Shown here: in pieces, positions 56,142-64,000 of the stretch | Numbering within the stretch: position 1 is the stretch's first letter | Layout of the letters: each line of letters opens with the position of its first letter | DNA from: Aphelidium insulamus | Lineage: Eukaryota > Aphelidiomycota > Aphelidea > Aphelidiaceae | Assembly (NCBI GenBank): GCA_036784855.1 | Contig: JAZDSV010000012.1 | Span: 186,001 to 250,000 of the forward strand | DNA length: 64,000 bases | Direction of reading: 5' to 3' | The notes under the pieces: generated by a model | What the model was told of the DNA's origin: nothing | Databases searched by the model: none | Seen by the model: only the letters and a program-made list of their open reading frames with translations | Program-made: the position numbers and the translations under genes

Positions 56142-58687
56142 CTATGAAATTAAACACTCTGAACTCTCCACGCGGCTCTTGATCTTGGACCAGTCCTTGC
56201 GCAGGCGGACCAGTCCCAGCAGGTCTTCGGTGCGCAGAGCCTCCTTGAAGCGGACGGCGCTCTGGTCGTGGATGAGCTGCCGCAACCCAACCGCGTCCAC
56301 AATATACACATTGCCCAGCTGTTTCAACACCGAGAACAGCTCTGTGGTCTCTGGCGTGCTCAGCTTCAGCGCGACGGCCCAGGCGTAGTAGGCGTTGAAA
56401 TCGGCAATCACCTGCATCCCGCCGTCCATGCTGATGGTGAAGCGCTGCAGATTCTTCACCACGCAGTGGAACAGTCGCGACGCGCATTCACTCGCAAACA
56501 GGTCCCAGGTGCTGCGGTCCGTGCACTTGGCCACGGCTCCCACCACGCCATTCAGATACTCCAACACCATCCGTGTCGCCTGTGAGAATGTTAATTTATG
56601 TATACGTATGTATAAGAATACACATTAATCACCTTGGTGGGCTTGAACTCGGCCTTTGGTTTGAGGAGATCAAAGTCTCCCGAAAACGACTCGGCGGCCA
56701 GAATGGACTGTGCCCGCTCCACACAGCCCTCCACCACCTTCTCCAGACCGTCTGCAATCAGCAGGTCCACCCGCTTGTCGAACGCACGCTTCATCTTCAC
56801 CACCGGATTGAACGAGTCCTTGTCATCCACCATCAGGCACTGTTACCATTAGCGATGTATATAAATGAGTGCACAAATGATCACTTGCAATGGTGTCAAA
56901 GTAGTACGCATCCACCATTTGGCACACAATATCGGTGAGCTGGGACAACGTGAGAAATTGCAGCAGTTCTTCGTCGCTGTTGCCGTGCTGGCCACTTGTT
57001 CGCTGGAACCGTTCATGTGGCGGCGTGATCAACTCGGCGGCGACAAACGTCAACAAGGTGTCAAAGTATTGTTGCACCAGCGAATCTCTGCACATCTATA
57101 AATAATATCCAAACATGACAGAGTTGTCGTAGCTAGATGTACCGAATATCGCCATGGACGGCGTGCAGACGTCTAAATGCCCGCTTGTTGGCGGAGATGG
57201 CTGACAAGAGCGGCTGCAAGTGCATGGTGGCTGCCGTGTCTTCCAGCTGTTGTGACAGCGGTGGATCCACAACAATCTTTGGCACCGGCCAGTCAAACTG
57301 TGTCACTCCGACTTCCGTATGGTGCAGCGATGTGGCGTCCAGCGCGCTCTTCAATGCCGCCTATTACGGTAAGCCGTGTTACTACACATATGTGAATTAC
57401 TAGACGCACCATGATGGGAGTCTTGAGTTGCTGCATGCGGCCAGACATCTCGTCGGCGGTGTAGCAGTCAGCAGCAACAGTGACATTGCTGCCACCATTG
57501 GGCGAGACAGGCGGCGGTGGCGACGACAAAGATTTGGCAGGAAGCAGGGAGCGATGAAGCGACTTGAGCAGCTGCAACTCCAACTCGACGTACTCGGCCG
57601 CGCCCATAAAGCCGTGGACAGCTCTGCGACCATACGCCGCCGTGTCGTCAGCACCAGCAGCAGCAGCACTGTCCACCACTCCATCGGACAGGCACTCGGA
57701 GAGCCGGCGTGACACAAACGCCATCGACTCCAGCAGCAGAGGCCACAAGGACTCGCGGTCACGCAACACACGCAGTAACTGGTGTACACTGTCCGCCACC
57801 ACGTCCGTCGCCACTCGGGCACGCAACGCCGCCACGAACTTCACATACTCGTCAGCGGGGAACAGTCGGCGCACCTGTTGTAGTGTGGAACACGCATCGT
57901 CGGCCAGCGCCGCAAACAGTGCCGTGAGCCCCTGCACGGTGTTGGCGGGCAGGGAGCGCGCATCACTGCCCCGCATCGCCGCCCCGAGAATGAATGGCGC
58001 GCGGTGCAGCGTGCCCACAGTGTCCAGGAAGTGGTCGACCACTGCGCACGGCCACTGCGGCCGGTGCCTGGCCAGTGTTAATGCCGCAAGCACGTGGTCT
58101 CGCATAGCGTCATGTAAGGTAAGGTTCTCGGCATCGACATCAATGTCGGCGATGCCGGTGGCAGTCGATGTAGCGGCGCAACCTTGGGCAATGTGCTGCG
58201 CCAGCGTGGCCTCCATCAGCGCCATCCGGGTGTCCAGAGCCTGCATCCGCCGCTCCCACTGCCTCCACCGTGGCACGGCGCGGGGATTGCCAAGAAGGTG
58301 TTGAGCGCGGCACATCCTTCTGGCCAATGGTGCCACCGACGGCCGCCCATGACCCAGTGCCTCCTGCTTGTCGGTGCCAGGCGCAGTACCACGCCGCCTC
58401 TGTCCCAATGTCGACACAGCGGTGCCGGAAAAGATGTGGATGTCACGGCAGACTTGTCGCATGGTGGCGATGGCCATGCCGCCACCCTCGTCGCCGCTGC
58501 TGTCACAGCTGTCCCCAGTGCAGCACCTGCCCACCGCTGGCACTGTTTGGCCGAGGAGCATTCGCACCAGTTCCGACAGTCTGCGACAACTGCGCGCCAC
58601 GCTGCCATAATCTTCGGCGTCGGTGTGCCGGAGAACAGCAACCAGGGCAGCGTCGGGCAGCTGCACAACCGGCGTGGAGGCCGACAT
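56142..58687 (-). CDS. F-box plus Sec10-like exocyst protein (recyclin-1/Pof6 type)
   Basis: ATG 58687. An F-box lies at residues ~8-48 (VVQLPDAALVAVLRHTDAED, then VARSCRRLSELVR). A long helical region with exocyst Sec10 character follows (HDAMRDHVLAALTLAR; YVELELQLLKSLHRSLLP), continuing through five further exons to KDSFNPVVKMKRAFDKRVDL and LGNVYIVDAVGLRQLI near the end. F-box plus Sec10 is the architecture of yeast recyclin-1 and fission yeast Pof6, which act in membrane recycling and cytokinesis. Low-complexity stretches (SAAAAGADD; SPPPPVSPNGG) interrupt the fold. Introns of 50-70 bp lie near 57390, 57110, 56870 and 56600. Confidence 0.85.
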
Positions 58688-59229
58688 TGGAGATGGTGGA
58701 GTTTGTGTGTCTCTGTCACTGACACCGCGTGTTCAACCCGGCTTTACTACTAAAAACGTTATGTATTATGGGTGCATGCATATCAGACTGACGTTATGAT
58801 ATGCATGGTATGTACATATGCAAGTCTGTATAGGGTGCGGCACTCGGAGTATTGTCAAACACTTTCCGTGGCTGTTGTCAATTAGTTTATCCGTAAATAT
58901 ATGTCATCAACTCCACTATAAAACCAGTTGACTACTGAAGCTTTACATCCGAGCGTCCCACATTCAATTCGATTCAAGCTAATGTTTCTACCAAGTTCAC
59001 ATGAGGCTTTCAGTACAGCTATACATACGGCAACTATAGTATACATAGTCCCGACAAGCTGTCTAAATGCAATTATATACAAAGATGTGTCTATAACATA
59101 TAAACATATAAACATGTACAACATATAGACTCTATATAAATTTGTCCTAGTTGGGGCAATAAGACAGAGAAGAAGCAGACAAAGAGAATACATAAGGCAC
59201 AAGATAGCAACAGCCACGGCACAGCATTA
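58688..59229. other. Spacer between recyclin-like and ZIP genes
   Basis: About 540 bp of promoter-type sequence for two divergent genes. No gene or repeat supported. Confidence 0.5.
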
Positions 59230-60578
59230 ATGGTACGCCACCACGTGGATACAAAAAATCTGTGCCATGTACTTGTTGCTCACCCGTGACAGGAGTCGTC
59301 GCTGGCATGGACGGTATTCCTGGCCATAGCCATGTTCACCGGGTCACTGGTGGCCGGCACCATTCCTTTGCTGCTGCCGCTGTCGGAGGCTAAACTGCGC
59401 GCCATTTCGGCATTTGGTGCCGGTCTTCTTGTGGGGGTAGCGTGTGTCGATGACTGTATATACACACATATATATATATGTGTGTGTATGCGTACATATG
59501 TGCTTGCTAGTTGGGCGTGACTGACCTCGCACTGCAGACGGCTCTGGTGGTGGTGATTCCAGAGGGTGTGGCCACGCTGGTTGCAGCCACGGAGGCGTCC
59601 CCATCGACGACTCTGCATAAACAAGTGGCATCAGCTGCAGGTAATGCGACATCGGCTGCCGTATCGGGACACGAGGACCATGACCACGACGCGCACGGAG
59701 ACGCGCACGCACAACTAACCTCCATTATTGGCGTGTGGCTGCTGGTTGGGTTCGGTGTGATGTTCCTGATGGACCGGCTAACATCATCGTCACACGCGCA
59801 CGCCGCACACTCAGAGTCGGCTGCGGCAGATGCCGACACGGAGCATCAGCAGCAGGCAGCAGACACGCCGACAACACCGCACCAGCACGCGGCCACAATG
59901 CTGGGACTGCTGACACACTGTGCCGCCGATGGATTGGTGATGGGCGCCGTGTCGTCCTCTCGGCGTCCCCAACTCGAACTGATAATCTTTGGTGCAATGC
60001 TGCTGCACAAGGCCCCGTCCGCGTTTGGTCTGACCACGGTGCTGATGCGTCGCGGTGGTGGTGTTGGCGTAGGCGGCACGTCCCGGCAACACATTCGCCA
60101 GCTGATTGTCATATTTGCGGCCACGGCCCCGCTCACGTCACTGCTCACGTACGCCGTACTGGCACTGTGGGGCGCCGACGCATCATCCGCCGCCGGAGCA
60201 ATGTGGACGGCCAAACTGCTCCTATTTTCTGGCGGCTCATTTCTCTATGTGGCCGCCGTGCACATCCTGCCCGAGGTGTTGCAGTCTCATCCAGACCAAC
60301 GCCCAACTACACATACTCGCCCAGCGCTCAAGTCTGTCTCGGTGTCGGCAGATGGCACCGAGCTGCTGGCGGTGCGCGGCAATAACGGTACTTACGGTGA
60401 TGATGGCGGCGTGGGCGTGGATGGCGAGAGTGAAGGGGACAGCGGAGTGGGGCGGCGGCACCGCAAGCCCAGACTGTCACGGAGACAGCCGCCATTGGGG
60501 CAGTGGCCAGTCACGCTGGCCATACTCGCCGGCATGTTCACCCCGCTGCTCTTTGGCTCTGCTGGACATTCGCATTAG
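59230..60578 (+). CDS. ZIP9-like zinc transporter (SLC39A9 type)
   Basis: Best model: an ATG-only exon (59230-59232), intron GTACGC...TGACAG, then ESSLAWTVFLAIAMFTGSLV, the first ZIP helix. Exon 2 ends LVG; after an intron with (TA) and (TG) tracts comes LGVTDLALQTALVVVIPEGV. Key ZIP residues: HCAADGLVMGA (helix 4, metal-binding His/Asp) and LHKAPSAFGL (helix 5). His-rich loops (HEDHDHDAHGDAHAQ; SSHAHAAHS) bind zinc. ZIP9 moves zinc into the cytosol from Golgi or exterior. The last helix is TLAILAGMFTPLLFGSAGHSH. Length of about 370 aa is normal for the group. The initiating exon is tentative. Confidence 0.85.
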
Positions 60579-61067
60579 CTGTGTACTTATAGAGTTAGTC
60601 TGTATTTTATGTTGTGCGCACTTGATTTAAGTCTTATATATCAAGTATATAAGACAGATATATCTTACATTATAAGAAGAGAGAACTTTCTTGAAATATC
60701 TCCCACTATTTGAACTTTCTATAGTTCTCCCTTTAATTTCTTCTTTTCTTTTTATAGCTGTTGAAGGTGCCACGCGACGTCAATATTGACATTTATAGAT
60801 TTCTCACATTGAAAGTGGCTCTTTATCACTCATTAGACTTACATTAGACTTACATATATCTTTATATTCATGTCGACCACGGAAATTGCATTTATACGCC
60901 AAGATCCCAAAGGAGCAATACATTACACTGTAACCTCTTGGTGCATGATAAGCTTATCATCGAGATGATTCTGTATTTCTTACTTCGCAGCTGCTAATAG
61001 TTAATCACTCCTTTGACGATGCATCTTCGGGCCGTGCTTGACGCGTGCAAAGACGCGCTCGACAGTC
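60579..61067. other. Spacer between ZIP and JmjC genes
   Basis: About 490 bp, AT-rich, with TCTTATATATCAAGTATATAAGA (imperfect palindrome near 60,632-60,655) that may act in 3' end formation. No gene seen. Confidence 0.5.
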
Positions 61068-62326
61068 ATGGTAGTTGGTGTTATGTGCACGCCGCTTGCC
61101 ACAACTACTCTCATGCACTCTATGGTAGATGATATGCGGTCAGTGTGCGGGGACGCGATATTGGCGCTGCTTCAGCTGGCCGTGGATGGCGCCGTGAATT
61201 CCGCCGACACGGCCACCACCATGCTGCTCGGGCGTCAACTACTGGACATTTGCTGGGACCAGTTCTACCTGGTCCGCTATGACTGCGTGCGGCGGGAGTG
61301 GCGCGTTCTGTACACTCTGGCCAGCGTGCTGATGGCGGTGTGGCCCGCACCGGCTGGTATGCAGGACGCCCAACGTATCGCACAGCTAGACCGCGCAATT
61401 ATCATGGCTGGTGCCCCGGTGCTGCAGCGGGAAATACACGCACTCATACGGGATATCAGTGCCTCTGACGCGTTGTCTGGTGTCTATCCATGTGGCGGCA
61501 TGCAACTCGGCACTAGTCAGCTGACGACCCCACCCACAATCCGATATCCCGTCCGCCGTGTCCACTGCGCCGATTTGTCACCGCAAGAGTTTGTGCAGCA
61601 CATGGACTCGCCGCTTCTTATTCACGGTGTTGTGGAGCACTGGCCGGCATTGGGTGAGCGTCCGTGGTCTGACCCTGCCCGATTGCTGCGGCTAGTTGGA
61701 GCACACCGGCTGGTTCCGGTGGAAGTTGGTCGCGCCTACACCGACACCGACTGGACACAGACTTTGATGCCGTTTGGAGAGCTTGTCACCAAGCATCTGC
61801 TAGGTGACACCAATAATCACACGGCGAAATACTACCTGGCACAGCACAACTTATTTGCCCAGTGTCCCGAACTGCTGGACGATATAAGCACTCCGGACTA
61901 CTGTGCGTACGCGCTTGCCCCGGATCTTGCGCGGCCCGTGATGAATGCCTGGCTGGGTCCCGGTGGCACAGTGTCGCCGGCACACACGGACCCGCGAAAC
62001 AATCTGTTTGCCCAGGTGGTGGGACAAAAGTACTTCAGGCTCTTTGCCCCTGACCAGGGCAAATATCTCTACCCGCACAGCGATGACGCGTCACTAATGA
62101 CCAACACCAGCTGCATTACGGATGTGGAGGATGTCGAGGCATCCACAGAGTTTTCACTGCTTGCCAACGCTACATATGAAGAATGCATCGTGTCTCAAGG
62201 AGATCTGCTGTGCGTACACATTGTAGAACTACCTGTAATATGACATGCTGCAGGCTCATACCGGCTGGCTGGTGGCATCATGTGCGCTCTCTGACTTCCT
62301 CATTTTCCGTGAGCTTTTGGTTCTGA
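61068..62326 (+). CDS. JmjC-domain oxygenase, KDM8/JMJD5-like
   Basis: ATG 61068. A helical N-terminal domain (VDDMRSVCGDAILALLQLAV, then DQFYLVRYDCVRREWR) precedes the JmjC barrel. Seen are SPLLIHGVVEHWPALGERPW (the KDM8/HIF1AN-type entry strand), VEVGRAYTDTDWTQTLMPFG, NAWLGPGGTVSPAHTDPRNN (first metal His and Asp), FAQVVGQKYFRLFAP, and, after an intron (GTGCGT...CTGCAG), LIPAGWWHHVRSL (second metal His). Family members are Fe(II)/2-oxoglutarate arginine or histidine hydroxylases or proteases of histone tails. End TGA 62326. The last intron restores LIPAGWWHHV exactly in frame. Confidence 0.9.
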
Positions 62327-62750
62327 TGATGCAAGTTGATGTAAATTCAAATAGATTACAATGCTTTGTACTATCAATACTATTACTATAAGCGCGTCAG
62401 TTTGCTTGCTCTATGCGCAGACCAGGGCGATCTGCAAGTGCATAGGTGTAAGTGTATTTAGCAAGTTGCGTAATTGCCGTTGCCATGCCAGGTTGATTGA
62501 TTGATTGTTTGACAAGCAGACGGCGCTGCTCCACTGTCACTTCCCGTCTGTCTGTCTGTCTGTCTGTCTGTCGGCTTTCCTGCGGTTCGTCTGCCTTTGC
62601 CTGCCTGCCTGCTTGCGGCTTCTTCTCTGAAGTAGTACACCGCAATCAGTGCCCAGGGTATGTATCTATATAGTTTGTGTGTGTGTGTGTGATCTCGACC
62701 CTCACACGTCACCTGCAGCCACTCACAGTCTCACACATTGCTGGCAGCTG

Positions 62751-62795
<45 letters not shown>

Positions 62796-62891
62796 CACAG
62801 TTACCCCATACAATTCACTAGACACCAATAGGTGCGTACCACTAACTCACACTGACACTCTTCCACTAACCAGCACCAACAGACATCAACA
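62327..62891. repeat. Spacer with (CTGT)n and (CA)n microsatellites
   Basis: Contains CTGTCTGTCTGTCTGTCTGT near 62,549-62,572, (TG)n near 62,676-62,690 and a (CA)n tract near 62,752-62,793. The stretch just before the myosin ATG is CA-rich leader-like sequence. No gene seen. Confidence 0.85.
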
Positions 62892-64000
62892 ATGAGCAAA
62901 GCCACCACAGAGGACGATCTCACCCATCTGCCCAAGGAGAAACAGACCGATGCCGACATCACCGCGGTGCTGGGTGCCCGGTTCGCCAAAGACTCGGTGT
63001 ACACCAAGATCGGCGAGAACATTGTGGTTACGGTGAACCCTCTGAAACCGCTCGAGATCAACTCGGACAGCTCCGTCAAGGAGTACAGCTCGGCCGTGCG
63101 CGATGGCAAAGACCGTGCGCCGCACCCGTTTGAACTGGCCGCCAACGCCTACTTTTCGCTGACTAAATTCAAGGAGGATCAGTCGATTCTATTCGTGTAA
63201 GTAGTAGTTGAATGGATTAATGTGAAAAATATATCTGATGCCCTCTTAGTGGAGATTCCGGCAGCGGCAAGAGTGAAAACTATAAATCTTGCCTGCGTCA
63301 GATTGTTGCCCTGTCCAAGAACAAGAAGAAGGAGGACAAGATTGCCGGGCGCTTACTGAAATCCACTGTCATTCTGGATGCGTTCGGTAGGTGCCATAAC
63401 ATATGTATATCATATCAAAGATTTAATTTGCGTCAGGCAACGCCAAAACCATCCAGAACAGCAATGCGTCTCGGTTCGGCAAATGCGTAGAGCTGCAGAT
63501 CAATAGTCGAGGCAGACTGGCCGGTGCCAAGATCTCGGACTATCTGCACGAGAGCGGCCGCGTGGCGCACATTCCGTACGGCGAGCGCACCTTCCACGCT
63601 TTCTACTACATGCTGGCCGGCGCGTCCAGCGAGGAGAAGACTAGCTGGCATCTCGGTGATGTCGGCAAGTTTGCGTCATTCGCCGCCAGCCGCTCTGTAA
63701 AAGTGGACGGTATTAACGACATGTCCAACTACGCAGAGCTGAAAGCCGCGCTCAAAGCCCTCGGCTTCAAGGATAAATACCAGACACAAATCTTCCAGCT
63801 GCTTGCCTGCATCCTGCACCTGGGCAGCTTGGAGTTTGTCGAGGGCGACTTGAAGGAAGAGGCGGCACTGATCAAGAACCACGAGCTGCTTGATGTGGTG
63901 GCCGAGATGCTGGGCGTGCGTCCCGGCAATCTCGAGAACGCCTTGGTCTACAAGACCAAGCTGATCAAGAAGGAGATTTGCACAATCTTCCTTGACAAGG
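62892..64000 (+). CDS. Chitin-synthase-type myosin (class XVII-like motor), N-terminal part, cut by window end
   Basis: ATG 62892. The motor is the short, divergent kind found at the N-terminus of fungal class V/VII chitin synthases: DITAVLGARFAKDSVYTKIG, then SILFVGDSGSGKSENYKSCL (P-loop with D-S-G in place of E-S-G-A), LDAFGNAKTIQNSNASRFGK (switch I), YLHESGRVAHIPYGERTFHA and FYYMLAGASSEEK. Canonical myosins would read GESGAGKT and NNNSSRFGK. Introns at ~63199-63249 and ~63387-63436. In such proteins the motor carries a chitin synthase to the growing wall along actin. The synthase domain should lie beyond the window; that is an inference from the motor type. Confidence 0.85.

Noticed and set aside
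57564-58304. Plus-strand 246-codon frame
   Set aside because: Antisense shadow of the recyclin-like gene; Ser/Arg/Thr-rich with no domain.

Overview
The window is eukaryotic nuclear DNA. Genes lie on both strands. Most are split by short GT-AG introns (roughly 34-125 bp) and are usually separated by tens to a few hundred bases. Microsatellites (CATA, CA, TA, GA, CTGT) are frequent in introns and spacers. Two myosins point to a unicellular relative of animals. One (11.1-17.9 kb) has the motor-IQ-MyTH4-FERM-SH3-MyTH4-FERM layout of myosin VII/XXII. The other (from 62.9 kb) has the divergent motor of the chitin-synthase myosins. Having both in one genome fits an ichthyosporean or corallochytrean holozoan (an Amoebidium- or Sphaeroforma-like organism). 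That placement is inference, not proof.

Layout, 0-31.5 kb: thiolase (partial), TMEM184, SMYD-type SET protein, ANKRD13, RNA polymerase I subunit RPA43, enolase-4-like protein, Rab5/22-like GTPase, LRRC57-like LRR protein, the tandem MyTH4-FERM myosin, RNA polymerase II subunit RPB3, a membrane-anchored alpha-SNAP-like protein, a triose-phosphate/nucleotide-sugar transporter family protein, a FAR1/MULE transposase gene (frameshifted), LSM8, NAT9, a GT34 glycosyltransferase and an ADCK1-type ABC1 kinase.

Layout, 31.5-39.6 kb: an ~8.07-kb element bounded by ~143-bp terminal inverted repeats that contain a poly-C/poly-G tract. It carries viral-type genes: an SF1 helicase with a C-terminal HNH-like motif, a RING/SIAH-like zinc protein, a basic protein with a TGR motif like that of nucleocytoplasmic large DNA viruses, a SAP-domain protein with an internal duplication, and a Cys-rich protein built from duplicated zinc-knuckle-like exons. 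Four introns in the last gene are near-identical (122-125 bp each), which looks like an introner-type family. A probable solo LTR is nested in the element. I see no capsid, packaging ATPase, protease, polymerase or integrase. The element is therefore closer in plan to a transpoviron or a non-autonomous viral mobile element than to a Polinton or virophage. A diverged fragment of its right part lies at about 42.1-42.4 kb. A perfect 132-bp palindrome lies 65 bp outside its right end.

Layout, 39.8-64 kb: secreted metallophosphatase, F-box/LRR protein, ankyrin protein, a very unusual protein joining two degenerate alpha/beta-hydrolase domains to a PKA-like kinase, secreted cyclophilin, glycogenin, ZNF622/Rei1, MOCS3/Uba4, F-box-Sec10 recyclin, ZIP9-like zinc transporter, JmjC (KDM8-like) protein and the chitin-synthase-type myosin, cut by the window end. 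Most are housekeeping genes with no operon-like link. Exon limits were read by eye from splice motifs and family conservation, so gene spans are firmer than individual splice sites.
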